Positions 22,342 to 32,979 of a stretch of DNA of 64,000 bases are shown here, piece after piece. The notes beneath the pieces are model-generated. The model worked only from the letters and a program-made list of their open reading frames with translations, made no database searches and was not told the origin of the DNA. Numbering within the stretch: the stretch's first letter is position 1; the number at the start of each line of letters is the position of its first letter. Both the position numbers and the translations under genes were made by a program. The stretch is from Melitaea cinxia. Taxonomy: Eukaryota > Arthropoda > Insecta > Lepidoptera > Nymphalidae. Where the stretch lies: assembly GCF_905220565.1 (NCBI RefSeq), contig NC_059413.1, positions 10,792,001 through 10,856,000 on the forward strand. Reading direction: 5' to 3'.

Positions 22342-22656
22342 AGGTGGGCATTGACGATCAGTTTTTCGCGTCAGTTTAACTGATCAGTTATTCGCGCTCT
22401 CCAAAATTTGATCGTGAGTGTAGAACACTCTCAGAACTCCAGAGTTTTCAACTTTGCTCGTAGCGTCCGCGGTGAGTGCACTAGTGTAGTTTTTGTTTTT
22501 AAAATGTCGGTGTCGGTCTCCCCTAGACGAGTCACAATGACAGAATTTATTGAAAAATATAAAAATTCATAATGCTTGTGTAAAACAGTTAGTTTAACTG
22601 AAGCAAAAAACTGTTCAATTAAACTGACGCGAAAAACTGATCGTCAATGGCCAGCT
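22342..22656. mobile_element. PIF/Harbinger-type MITE with long TIRs and TTA duplication
   Basis: The left end AGGTGGGCATTGACGATCAG and the right end (reverse complement AGCTGGCCATTGACGATCAG) continue as about 36 bp of TIR with 2-3 mismatches. TTA is duplicated at 22339-22341 and 22657-22659. A 3-bp TWA target is typical of PIF/Harbinger. The host is a SINE E tail whose uninterrupted sequence is restored by removing the insert. It also carries a 22-codon frame (22504-22572). Confidence 0.8.
22504..22572 (+). pseudogene. MADF-like reading-frame start inside the MITE
   Basis: A 22-codon frame with a second Met, including MTEFIEKYKNS, before a TAA. MADF (Myb/SANT-like) domains of insect Harbinger accessory proteins begin with a similar F-I-E-x-Y segment before a conserved C-L-W. 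Here the frame stops before that point. This fits a MITE made by deleting the middle of an autonomous Harbinger; the assignment rests on a short motif. Confidence 0.4.
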
Positions 22657-22675
22657 TTAAAGGCTGAATCGTAGA

Positions 22676-23131
22676 TAATATAATAATGTCAACTGAAATG
22701 GAAGCAGATGTATGATGATGTATACCTTTTCAGCGTTATGTTTCCCTAGTACCAATGTTTTGAGTTTTCTGCAAACTTTAACCGATAAAAAAAATGTACG
22801 AATTGAGGAGACGAAGAGTTATTTTTTTACTAATAATCATCACATAACTTTGAACATTGAAGTTGAAGCATTGATGTTGCGACGCATTGCTTTTTTTTCT
22901 AGTTTACCACTTTAAAACTACAGACCAGGTGCCTATTTAATTAAACAGTTTTACTGCGGTAAAATTTGACAAAACATGAAAAAAGAATAAGGCAATATAC
23001 ACTTTGTTCGTAACTGAAAAATTTCGCTTTGCGGATAACACCCGGATAGCGATAGCTTCAAATTTTATCATCAGATGTACTAAAAGTATCGTTATTAAAG
23101 CAAAATTGTTATAATAGTATCATCATTTACT
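22676..23131. other. Intergenic, nothing recognised
   Basis: A 67-codon frame at 22712-22915 has no motif; I see no gene. Confidence 0.35.
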
Positions 23132-23390
23132 GAGGTTGGGCACAGCCGAAAATATCTTGCTCATTTGGAGCTAGGACTGGTGAAGCTGGAGCTGGAGGAC
23201 TGGGGAAGTACCTGAAACTCAGACAATCACTGCTAAATAACGCCGTTTCCAAATAGTGTTGTGTTCCTTTGGAGAGTAGTGTAGCCAGAACTCCTAGGAA
23301 GGGTAGACAAGATCGGCCATAAGTACCGTATCCGCTTATCATCAGGCAGAAGTGTATACTTGTTTGCCACCTTTGCAGTAAAAATATTAC
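23132..23390 (+). repeat. Poly(A)-type SINE F, diverged
   Basis: The second copy of the unit at 9474. Shared landmarks are GGGCACAGC, GCTAAATAACGC, TTGTGTTCCT and the CATCAGGC...CTTGTTTGCC end. It is more diverged and has an internal AGCTGGAGCTGG expansion. Confidence 0.65.
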
Positions 23391-23406
23391 TGTTTATAAT
23401 ATATTA

Positions 23407-23722
23407 CTAGCTGTGCCCGCGACTTTTTCCGCGTGGAATTTAACAAAAGTTCGCAGAGTTATAAAATAAACAAATTTTTTAAAATAACAGTAGCCTCAGT
23501 TACTTCTTACTATATCAGCTATCCGTCAGTGAAAGTCCCGTCAAAATCGGTCCAGCCCTTTCAGAGATTAGCCAGAACAAACAGACAGACGGACAAAAAT
23601 TGTACAAAAATGTTAGTTTGGTATATGAATCGTATATACATCCATATACATTAAGTAATAAGCGGTTATTTTTATACTAAGTACAAACAGACACTCCAAT
23701 TTTATTTATTTGTATATATATA
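23407..23722 (-). mobile_element. Helitron-like, non-autonomous (CTAGCTGTGCCC subfamily)
   Basis: CTAG with flanking A on plus and the subfamily interior (CCGTCAAAATCGGTCCAGCC). The TATAGA terminus has decayed into a (TA)n run, so the 5' limit is approximate. Confidence 0.7.
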
Positions 23723-24124
23723 TGTATGTGTGTATAGATTAATAAGGAAGTTGTTTTTTCAAAGTCATAAAAAATATAAAGTATTAAAAATTATTAAAAT
23801 GTTAATGAACGATAAAAGATCTTTAACTTAATTTAGACGTATTTTTAATAGTAAGTACTCTGTGTACACTAATAGACGTACCATACAGTTTCAAACACGT
23901 AATCTGGATACTTGTCACATTGCATTGGTTTCAGATAACTTAAGGGAAAAAAAACTCATATTTTTTATAATGTAACCCTGATTTACTTTCCAAAGATTCC
24001 TACAAAAAATATTCAGTGCTGTTTGAGCAATAATTGTGTTTGTTCGGAAACGAAAGAAAACAACTTAAATTACATCGAAAAGAGTAATACAACGTAAGCA
24101 GACGAAAAAATAGTCAAGTAAATA

Positions 24125-24154
24125 ACGCGTTATTAAAGATTACTTAAAAAGTGG

Positions 24155-24194
<40 letters not shown>

Positions 24195-24254
24195 ACAAAT
24201 AAATAAATAAAAATAAAAATACGCGTTATTAAAGATTACTTAAAAAGTGGTTAT
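24125..24254. repeat. 34-bp direct repeat flanking (ATTT)n/(AAAT)n fold-back
   Basis: A 34-base segment starting ACGCGTTATTAAAGATTACT is present exactly at 24125-24158 and 24221-24254. Between them (TTTA)n runs into AAAC and then (AAAT)n, an almost perfect snap-back. This is either a long target duplication around a simple-repeat insert or template switching. Confidence 0.75.
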
Positions 24255-24379
24255 CAGATCTCGATCAAATTTAAATGAAACTACAAGACAAGTATCACCT
24301 TCCGATTAAAACAAGAATTATCAAAATCGGTATACCTAGTGAAAATTTTTGCGGTTTAATACAACGTAGGTCGACGAAA

Positions 24380-24716
24380 TCGTGCTGTGTGGCTACGGCA
24401 CTAAAGAATTTAGCCACCCCCTCTCTTCCCGTGGGTGTCGTAAGAGGCGACTAAGGGATAACAAGGTTCCACAACCATCTTGGAACTTAAGAAGCCGACC
24501 GATGGCGGGATAACCATCCAACTGCTGGCTTTGAAATACACAGGCCGAAGACGGGCAGCAGCGTCTTTGGTGCGACAAAGCCAGTACTGCGGTCACCAAC
24601 CCGCCTGCCCAGCGTGGTGACTATGGGCAAAACACATGAGTTCACGTTATTTTTGGCGTAAACTTGTGGAGGCCTATGTCCAGCAGTGGACTGTATAGGC
24701 TGTAATGATGATGATG
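24380..24716 (+). repeat. SINE A, full length, 12-bp target duplication
   Basis: The complete unit is flanked by AGGTCGACGAAA at 24368-24379 and 24717-24728. It starts at GCTGTGTGGCTACGGC and ends (GATGAT)n, and so defines the true unit as about 335 bp and its mode as target-primed retroposition. Confidence 0.9.
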
Positions 24717-24924
24717 AGGTCGACGAAAAAATTGTCAAGTAAATACGCATTATTAGATATAATTCGAAAGATCTCAATCAATTTTAAATGGGACAACACG
24801 CACCACCTTTTAATTAAAAAAAATTCAAAATAGGTCCATCCTGTCAAAATTTCTGAGGTAACTAACATACATAAATAAAAATACAATCGAATTGAGAACC
24901 TCCTCCTTTTTTATAAGTCGGTTA

Positions 24925-25822
24925 AAACATTAACTTTAAATTAAAATATGTACGTAAATTAACACAATAAATGTTCTCTAATGTGGGTAAAACTAATTTT
25001 TTTTTACTTTGTAAAGGCGACACAAATTCAACACACCTGAGTCCTGACATAACCAAAACACTGCATACTAGGAGCACATGAGTGGTGTAGCGATGAGACT
25101 TCGAAGTTTACCTTACAAGTAACCCCATACCTGTTGAACATACATTCACAAGGTCGACAGGTAAGTGGTTAACAATACAGGAACATATGCATTATCTAAT
25201 TATAGAATACTTTACTTTTTTATGTATTTTTAATATTTTTAAGGTGATCGTTACGCACATAAAATCATATTGAATACCTACTCTTAGTGCTTGTATTGGC
25301 TGCCAATATAAATGTAAATACTGTATTAAACACAGTACTCTATTTACAATTCACAATTTATGAACTAAATATTTACAGATACTTATGGTATAAATCATGT
25401 CCACGTGGAATGGTGCCAAGAATGAATGAAGTGAACCTAAAAAAATTTAATTTGTAAAATGACGATTGGAAGGTTTTTGAAGCCTATTTGAATAAAGTTA
25501 TTTCTGATTTTGATTTTGAATACTGGCAGCATTTCTCCGTTGAATCACTGTATTACTGTATTTAATGTGATTATTTATATATACCACTAGGGTTGAAAAA
25601 TAAACGTGTGGTCCCTCTGTTGGTAGGGCTTACCGTAACCTAGGGACGCCTACAATACTAGACGGATCACGAACTCGTTACCGACCCTAACTCTTGCTGT
25701 CAACACAGCGCATCCCCAGGATCTATGGCTATTTAATCACTGAAACACAAAACTACTTGTGATCAATATTAATTGGCTGTGATCATCTAAAAAGGAAGGT
25801 TGATCTAAATGTGTATTATTTT
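24925..25822. other. Intergenic, nothing recognised
   Basis: Mixed AT-rich sequence. 25590-25735 is more GC-rich (GGTCCCTCTGTTGGTAGGGC) and may be an unrecognised repeat. No exon supported. Confidence 0.35.
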
Positions 25823-26001
25823 TGAAGTAAAAGTTCTTTACGTACGCTTGACTTGGGCTTGAGTAAGCTGGTGATTGCGTGACAAGAGCGTTACGAAAAG
25901 TATGATCGGGTGAGGTGAACGAAGCAAGAGAAAGAGGTGCGAGCACACAATTTCTATATATCTAAAACACAGTGCAGGCCTATTGCAGAAGTTTTACTTC
26001 A
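25823..26001 (+). repeat. Repeat with TGAAGTAAAA...TTTTACTTCA inverted ends
   Basis: TGAAGTAAAAGTTC (25823-25836) faces GAAGTTTTACTTCA (25988-26001), 13 of 14 matching. An inverted-orientation relative at 53006-53504 shares the interior CTTTTCGTAACGCTC and the outer GTTTTAGACCACAC, so the repeat extends a little beyond the arms. Confidence 0.55.
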
Positions 26002-26019
26002 GCCGTGTGGTCTAAAACA

Positions 26020-26696
26020 CTACACTCATTTTTTATATAATTTTACAAAATTTTATAAAGATTAATATAAATGCATGTACTTGTTTAGTGTAATTAAAAG
26101 GTCCAAATTGAAGAAATATATTCAGAAAAAAAAGACTAAAGAATGTAAATTATTTAGCACGCATATTTAAAACCGGCTATGAGCTTCAATATTTTTGTAT
26201 GTGTTAGAATCGTTTGTGGTGTGATAGTTGTCACTTTCACCTGCATTTAAATCAATATATCTGTTACTCTCCAATGTTTCAGCTGTTACGTTTTATGTTT
26301 TCCTGGTATGAATGTTTTGAGGTTCCGTCAAACGTACAAAAAAGACTATATTTTTTAACAGTTTTTAACGATTTAGATTCAGGAAAAAATTCATTTGGCC
26401 TACGACATTGGATTTCGACCACGACATGATCTGACATGAGTGGCTCGTGAGCATAGCAAAGCGTTTTTTGAATAAATGAAACATGATATTTTTTTATTAG
26501 TTTCTTGGTTTACTTTGTCTGCTTAGTTTCATGTATATATTTTTAACAAATTTTGAAATTTAAATTATATTAAAACTTAGTATCAAGTGTTTAAAAATTG
26601 AGCTAGAATGAGAATGAGTGAGTCCTTTTTTGAAGTCGGTTAAAACATATGATATAAACGCAACATAAATTTAGTTTGTAATTGGGACTATTACGG
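26020..26696. other. Intergenic, nothing recognised
   Basis: A 71-codon frame (26214-26429) is rich in F/Y/L with no motif and is not accepted. A TTTTTTGAAGTCGGTTAAAAC scrap at 26630 is an end of the AACCGACTTC-type repeat. Confidence 0.35.
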
Positions 26697-26812
26697 TGGT
26701 TACTATGGGTAAAACACATGAGTTCACGCCATTTTTGGCGTTAACTTGTGGAGGTCTATGTCCAGCAGTGGACTGTGATAGGCTGAAATGATGATGATGA
26801 TGATGATGATGA
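26697..26812 (+). repeat. SINE A 3' end with (GATGAT)n tail
   Basis: GTGGTTACTATGGG through AGGCTGAAATGATGATGATG, 5'-truncated. Confidence 0.75.
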
Positions 26813-26945
26813 ATAAATTAAAAACTTAACATGCACACACGGTTGCCTGTTTGTAAGAAAGATAACTTAAGGCCAAAACTGTCAAGTGATATAGCTTCTT
26901 TCTTAAATAAATATGTATGTAGGTATATACATATTACCTACTTAT

Positions 26946-27008
26946 GAATCGAACCCACAACGTGAAAGCAGAAAGCGGGTTTACAACAAAATGCGCCATC
27001 GCGTTGAT
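26946..27008 (-). repeat. SINE B head fragment
   Basis: On minus, AACGCGATGGCGCATTTTG and GTGGGTTCGATTC are the A- and B-box regions of SINE B; the body is absent. Confidence 0.55.
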
Positions 27009-27422
27009 CCTATTTACTGGCGTATATGTTAGATAATTAAAGAAAATAAAACTATCAAGAAGTATATACACTTATAACGTAAACATTAATACAAAAGATA
27101 CTTTCAAGAAAGCTATGGGCTCGCCGACGTAGACATATGCCATGTCGGCAGGCTATTAATTTAAGTAAGGCTTCGTGGAAATGATCTGTTGATTACGAGA
27201 ATCCATTGTGTCACGACACTAGGACTATATTTTTATTCTAGTGTTTTATAAAATTGGCTCCAATTCGCACAATGTGTAAAAGAACTAAAACCAACGAAAT
27301 GTGATAGAGAAAGGAATAGCTTAGCTTTATAAATAATAATAAGTAATAAAAATCTCTGACACATGATTTTATCTTTCAGAATACCGTTAAGTGTGAGTCG
27401 TTGATTTGTTTACACGCACATA
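27009..27422. other. Intergenic, nothing recognised
   Basis: No repeat ends or exon recognised. Confidence 0.35.
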
Positions 27423-27498
27423 TCAGCCTATCGCAGTCCACTGCTGGACATAGGCCTTCACAAGTTCGTGCCAAAAATGGCGTGAACTCATGTGTATT
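27423..27498 (-). repeat. SINE A 3' end
   Basis: The RTE-like terminal 75 bases on the minus strand, truncated at ACTCATGTGT. Confidence 0.7.
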
Positions 27499-28234
27499 TA
27501 TTTATTAAATTAAAATAAAATTGCGAAGAGTTTAAACTGAATAAGTTTAATTAACTTTGTAATACCAACATATGAAATACAAATTGAATGCAATTATTGA
27601 AATGACAGAGAAAAGTATGGCCATTGTGACTCTGAGTTTTCTTGTAAGTATGCGCCCTTCAAGGCTTGTCCAGCATTAAATATTACGCTGTTAACTATAA
27701 AAGCAAATAGAAGAGAAGGTGTCATCTTGTTTGATTAATTATATAACAAAAGGGGGAGTAAACTACCAATGACACGTGTTAAGTAGTCACTGCCACCCAT
27801 GGACATTAGCAAAAAAATAAGAATTGCGGTTGCATTGCCGGCCTATTGCAAGCCCGTTGCTGGTCTATTGCGAGTAAGTGGCTGACCTATTGTCTAAACG
27901 TCAAAATGTTAATTTTAGAGCGGTAACGCAATCAAATAAAATAAAAATTAATTAATGTCTTAAGAAAGAGAACGACGCAATAAAATATGAAAACGCGCTT
28001 CCAGCCGTTGAAGCATCGTCGCTGAATGCTTAATCAATAGGTAACTTCTAGAAACGCCCACACTATTTGTGTCAAGGACAAATTCGATATATATTTTCTC
28101 GGGAGACAGTAAAATTAATTGGTTTAATTAATTATGTATTATATAGGAGCAGCCGACCATGTTAGGGTGTTAAGAGATTAATTTGTCAAAAATGTAGGAA
28201 ATATACATAGTATTATGGCCTGATTATAAATTTT
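27499..28234. other. Intergenic, nothing recognised
   Basis: No gene or repeat end recognised; a short local near-repeat (GGCCTATTGCAAGCC, GGTCTATTGCGAG) is at 27840-27875. Confidence 0.35.
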
Positions 28235-28586
28235 GACGCCGCGTTGGCGCAACGGTTACAGCCATGGATTGTATCTGTTGCGCTGGCGGTTGCGGGTTCG
28301 ATCCCCGCACATGACAAACATTTGAATTGGCCATACAAGTGTTTGCCGTGATCTGGGTGTTTGTGCAGTCCTTGTGGGTCTCTCCACCGTCCCCACTCCC
28401 CTCGGAGAGCACGTTAAGCCGTCGGTCCCGGTTGTTATCATGTACACTTGATAACGGTCGTTAGTCATAGTAGGGAATATAGCCACCAACCCGCATTGGA
28501 TCAGCGTGGTGGATTAAACTCTGATCCTTTTCCTACGTGGGGAAAGAGGCCTTTGCCCAGTAGTGGGATATTACAGGCTGAACCGG
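28235..28586 (+). repeat. SINE C, full length, 10-bp target duplication
   Basis: Flanked by TATAAATTTT at 28225-28234 and 28587-28596. The tRNA head has TTGGCGCAACGGTTACAG (A box) and GGTTCGATCCCC (B box), followed by the GTCGGTCCCGGTTGTTATC body. The tail GGGAAAGAGGCCTTTGCCCAG...GGGATATTACAGGCTGA is an RTE C-terminal ending with one stop in it. This copy joins the SINE C head to the SINE E body. Confidence 0.9.
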
Positions 28587-28979
28587 TATAAATTTTCCAT
28601 TATCGTATAGTAAAATTTATTATGGCTTTATACAATGCTTAGTGACAGTTTCGTCTTTCTATCGAAAAATATTCAGGTTTAAGATTAATCCGCCACGCAG
28701 CTCAATTGTGAGTTGGTGAATATTTTTTTTCATAGTTAGTGTTAGCCGTGTAATTTCCCTATCGCCATCAATGTCTTATTACGACCGTCAATTATTTCTC
28801 GCAGCCTACACTTCAGATAGAAAAAAGGTAACAGTTCAAAATTGATCCGCCAATGTGCTCCATTGTGTGTTGGCGGATAATTTCACTATCATTTCATATT
28901 CATTAGTAACGATCACCATCAATCTTATTACATCCAGAACGGCGATGAACGTTATTTGCATAAATGTTTATTACTACTA
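28587..28979 (+). repeat. Decayed SINE C/E body fragments
   Basis: Two partial repeats of the motif around GATTAATCCGCCACGCAGCTC and GTTGGCGGATAATTTC, each followed by a worn ATCGCCATCAATGTCTTATTA-like segment. They look like tandem remnants of the SINE body. Confidence 0.5.
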
Positions 28980-29336
28980 GTTTCAGTAAAGTAAATCGAA
29001 CTCTAAACTTATTACATAATTTATTTATAATTGTAGGTATACCTACTATTACAGAAAATATCTATAGCGTATCTCTTTCTATTTACAAACTATAATATAT
29101 AGAACCATTTAAAATAAATTTCAATTCTTTTTGCTCGTGTGCTTTGATACAAAAGAATCCATCTATTTTTAAACTTGATTTATCATCATTAGATTCCCAA
29201 ATAAGCCATACTCACGAACACATTATAATGCCACGTGTATCAATTTATCATGTTATTTTATAACTAAACCGGAAACCGACAATTTGCAAGACGTATTATG
29301 TTTTATCCTGGGATACTGCACGTGTTTATTTTTATA
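28980..29336 (+). repeat. Dispersed duplicate, copy 2
   Basis: Matches 856-1249 in the same orientation. A Helitron CTAG begins at 29337, directly at the duplicate's right edge. Confidence 0.8.
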
Positions 29337-29790
29337 CTAGCGACTCGCCCGGCTTCGCACATGTGCAATGCTGATACTAAATATACTACAGAATGTCTTT
29401 ACTTGTAGTATGAAGCTAGCTTATGTATAGCATGGTTATTAACATAATATAATTTTAATCCTTCTATCTAGTCACATATTATCTCCTGTCCTCATTTTGA
29501 ATCTTATCACAATAATTCATTGTATATGTTTAGGTAAAACTGTACACCTAAACTGTCTACATATATACCATTTCCTTTACCCAAAGGTTGCCTGGAGGAG
29601 ATCGCTCATTAGCAATACACCGCCTTTTGTACTTATCTCCTGTTTTTATTTTTGTAATTTTGCTAATCTTGGTGTACAATAAAGAGTTTTTATTATTATT
29701 ATTATTATTATAACAACATTCAAATAATTATGCGTCGTTAGATTACACGTTGTTACAGAATGCGTTGAAGAAATAAACTGAATTACCACG
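29337..29790 (-). mobile_element. Helitron-like (CTAGCTGCTGCCC subfamily), split by a LINE end
   Basis: CTAGCGACTCGCCCGGC at the left is the minus-strand 3' end. GAAGCTAGCTT...GGTTATTAACATAAT and, after an insert, ATTCAAATAATTATGCGTCG are also found contiguous in the 40.0-kb copy. The far end after 29780 is lost. Confidence 0.65.
29449..29711 (+). mobile_element. 3' end of a CR1-like LINE (same family as 60.6-63.1 kb)
   Basis: TTGCCTGGAGGAGATCGCTC, CGCCTTTTGTAC and GGTGTACAATAAAGAG followed by (TTA)n closely match the 3' UTR of the minus-strand LINE at 60589-60760. It is only the last 200-260 bases, severely 5'-truncated, inserted in the Helitron. Comparison with the empty 40.3-kb copy places the insertion point after AACATAAT. 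Confidence 0.8.
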
Positions 29791-30410
29791 TCTACTACAT
29801 ACAAAAGAATAAAGCTTACTTTATCACGTTCATATAAAGATCTCAAAATATTTAAACGCTTCATAGTCATGGCCCTCTACTACGATAAAAATTTAATGAC
29901 AATCTACTAGAAACACACAAATACAAACGCAAAGACAACTTACAAACACATCCACTACATTTTAAGCATAACGCAGCATACAATTATACAAACACAGCGC
30001 CTTACTATTTATTTTTTCCAGAATTTTATGAAATATATTGACATCTCTCCTTGTTGACGGTGAAATCGTCAGGTACGATTTTACCGTCGATTTATGATTT
30101 TAAAATCTATTAAAATTGAAGGCACGAATATTTTGTTTTATGATATGTACATAACTGCATATGTACGTCAATTCTTACATTGTGTGGTGTATATAAATAG
30201 AGTTGTGGTTTGGCGATTGGTGGCAGAAGTATAAATTTTGTTTCGATGTATTTACATTCATTTATTCGCCCCTTTTGGGGCGAAAAAAATGAATGGCGAT
30301 CATGTATATAGTTTATTATGCTTTTCTTTACGTAAAATAGTGGAAAAGGAAATGTTAGAATTTCAGAAACATGCTTAATCTTGAAACATGTAAATGGACG
30401 AAAAATATTT
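29791..30410. other. Intergenic with hairpins and a TATA-like motif
   Basis: A 14-bp stem with one mismatch lies at 30056-30088 (GACGGTGAAATCGT facing ACGATTTTACCGTC), a TATATAAATAG motif near 30192, and a second near-perfect hairpin around 30255-30295 (TTCGCCCC-TTTT-GGGGCGAA core). A 29-codon frame starts at 30289 with no motif. No gene is supported. Confidence 0.4.
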
Positions 30411-30900
30411 TAAATGGGACACCAGGTAGGGAACGAAGTTCCTTCGGATAGTATAGAAGCAACACAGTTTGAAAAAAAAATGTTGAATTTTATATATTAT
30501 TATATTTTCTAGTTCTTGATTTTTTTTTTAATTTTGTTGATTGGTCTTTAATTAAGTACGTAATAGTATTTAGGAAATTTTGTATTTTAGAAAATAACAA
30601 ATACCGTAAAATAAAATAATTCAAATAAAATAATAATAATAATTTAAACTATTAAGTGAAATAAAAAAACACATGTCTTTATTTATTTTTGTCGACAGTA
30701 TAAAATTACATAAATAATTTACAAAAAAGTTTACTAGTAATATTTTAGTTTTACAAACGTCATATTATACAGTCGTGTGACTGATATTACGTCACTTCCG
30801 TTATATATTTTTCTTACGGTTTTACTATCACATTTTTTTCAGTTCGCTCGCCCAGCTAAATGTCAAGCCTGCCGTAAGGAACTTCGTTCCAATATTCTCC
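30411..30900 (-). mobile_element. Internally deleted relative of the 38-kb palindromic-end element
   Basis: On the minus strand it matches both ends of 37978-39876: the GGAACGAAGTTCC palindrome plus about 340 bp at one side, and about 110 bp ending in the second palindrome and ACCTGGTGTCCCAT at the other. The coding middle (about 38320-39755) is missing. Hence it is a non-autonomous deletion derivative. Confidence 0.8.
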
Positions 30901-31967
30901 GTATTGTGGTTTAGTGACTTTCTACGGTGCACATTAAACACAGAAGAGTTCTAAAATGTTACGTGAAATGGAGCATACAGGAAGAAAATTGTTCAGTGTG
31001 TTCAAGGCTATGACTTTTTTTTGTATCTTGCTTAACTCAACGTCATCAACGGTTTTCCTCGAACTCATAATGAAAACTCCTTCAATAAGTCATGGTATTC
31101 ATTTATACGACCAATTAACCGCGCCGTGACAACTTGTAAATAAAACAACACTCAGGAAATAGTTGTAAACATTTTTGTAAAATCTGTATTAGTGTGTGTT
31201 TTGTATGTTGTCCTACAAAATAAATAAAAAATAAAATGAAATAAAACAATACTTAAGTTATTTGTGGATAGATAAGTTTTACGAAAAATATAATAAAATA
31301 AGCAAGCTAATCTAGCTCCTAATTTTTCCTACCATAGGAATGGATTGGTTAACTACTACTTTTTAATAATAAATTCATTGAAAAGAATAACCGCATATAA
31401 AGGACGTCGCATGAATATAAATAATTAAATTCTTGATTGACTTTCCGAGTACAGAGCTTAGAGACGCGTGGACATTATTGCGAGAGCGATTTTGCATTTC
31501 CGTTTATTCATATTTAAAACTACCCTTTCAAATCGGTGCAGTACTTTTATTTTTCCTTTACGACACAAACAACAAAAATGTTTCGTCTCAATATCAGTAT
31601 AAATAATTAAAAAAAAAGACTTTATAGCATACATTTATAGGAGTCAAATCATTTAACTACTCTTTTAATCTACTATTCGTGATATATGTATATATTAAGC
31701 GCAGTTGCTACATCGTCATCACTTGAGCCTATCACAACTTACAGTAAAATAATATTCGCTGTCCTTCCATACCCATGTTTGTTACAAGATAACCACTTTT
31801 GAAGCACATTTACCTATGTTAATTAAAAATCGTACATTATGACTGCTAAAACGACAACGAGTGAATATTAAAAAACCTAAAAATTTAACGGGGTCCCCAT
31901 AACAGACTACCTATCTATGTGATTTATTTCATCACTTTTAGATCATTATTAAATACCTACTTGACAC
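30901..31967. other. Intergenic, nothing recognised
   Basis: AT-rich; no repeat ends, tRNA folds or exons recognised. Confidence 0.35.
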
Positions 31968-32052
31968 ACATGAGTTCACGCGAATTTTGGCGCGAACTTG
32001 TCGAGGCCTATGTCCAGCAGTGGACTGCAATAGGCTGAAATAATTATGATGA
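31968..32052 (+). repeat. SINE A 3' end
   Basis: ACACATGAGTTCACGCG through GGACTGCAATAGGCTGAAATAATTATGATGA; 5'-truncated. Confidence 0.7.
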
Positions 32053-32112
32053 CTGATAAAATACCTACTGTTCAATGCGCTCTAAATTCTCTTAATACAC
32101 GATCATTTGTAT

Positions 32113-32120
32113 GTTGTGTG

Positions 32121-32154
<34 letters not shown>
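32113..32154. repeat. (GT)n microsatellite
   Basis: About 20 GT units with one T interruption. Confidence 0.9.
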
Positions 32155-32155
<1 letters not shown>

Positions 32156-32489
32156 GGCCAGTGGCCAATGACAAGAGTAGGGAGTGTCCGCTGTTAATTT
32201 CAAAGAAATAACGAGCATTTTCTTCATTGTCACCAATTCCATTAGTGGATCAAACGATGTTTATCTCTCCGACACGAGTTAGAACCGTGTCATCGATTAT
32301 TCACTCATCGCCACTATGTCACTGGGTCATATTATGATAAATAGTCATCAGTGAGTCGCGAAATTCTTGTCGATTGGTTCTCTAATTTTTTTAATTTCCT
32401 TAATTTTAATTTATTAAATTTATAATGGTTTAAACTGTTAGTAATTGTATGTTGATATTTTTTATCTTCTATATGATATATGTTTATAG

Positions 32490-32543
32490 ATAACAAAAAC
32501 GCAGAAGCGTTAGAAATAACTTCGATTACTGCGTTTTTGTTAT
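32490..32543. repeat. 15-bp perfect stem hairpin
   Basis: ATAACAAAAACGCAG (32490-32504) and its exact complement (32529-32543) surround 24 nt, in which GAAG and CTTC extend the pairing. It could be a small MITE remnant or an expressed hairpin; nothing decides between these. Confidence 0.65.
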
Positions 32544-32979
32544 ACTTTTGTCCTAAGCCCGGTCCTAAAAACGATCACTTTATAACAAAAAATACATTTG
32601 GTATGCCGATGACCCGATCAAAATAGACTACTTTTTAATCTGAAATTCTAACAATGTGATGGAGGCAGGTAAAAAATACGGTCCCCGGCTATTAAATATT
32701 AATTTACAAAATGACTTTTTTTCATTTGAATGGTATAACATATTTTGTTTTATTAAAAAGGACTTAATTGTAATTTTATTTTTACACTAGTCGAGATTAC
32801 ACATAAACAAACTTTTTAATACACATATTGTATACATATATAGTGATGGAGGTGACTTTAAGCAGTTATCAACACTAAGTTTAAAGAGACTTACCATCTT
32901 AGTTTGAAACTCCCGATATTTCAGAGACGTTGAAGACCCCGTGGTCACTGGCTACTCACGTGCATTTAGCTAGTATTTC
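32544..32979. other. Intergenic, nothing recognised
   Basis: No feature recognised. Confidence 0.35.

Larger units (their letters stand above)
24088..24924 (-). repeat. AACCGACTTC-type repeat carrying two insertions
   Basis: Minus-strand copy ending AAGTCGGTTAA at 24924 on plus. It is split by a SINE A (24380-24716) and by a 34-bp duplication around an (ATTT)n fold-back (24125-24254). Confidence 0.7.
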
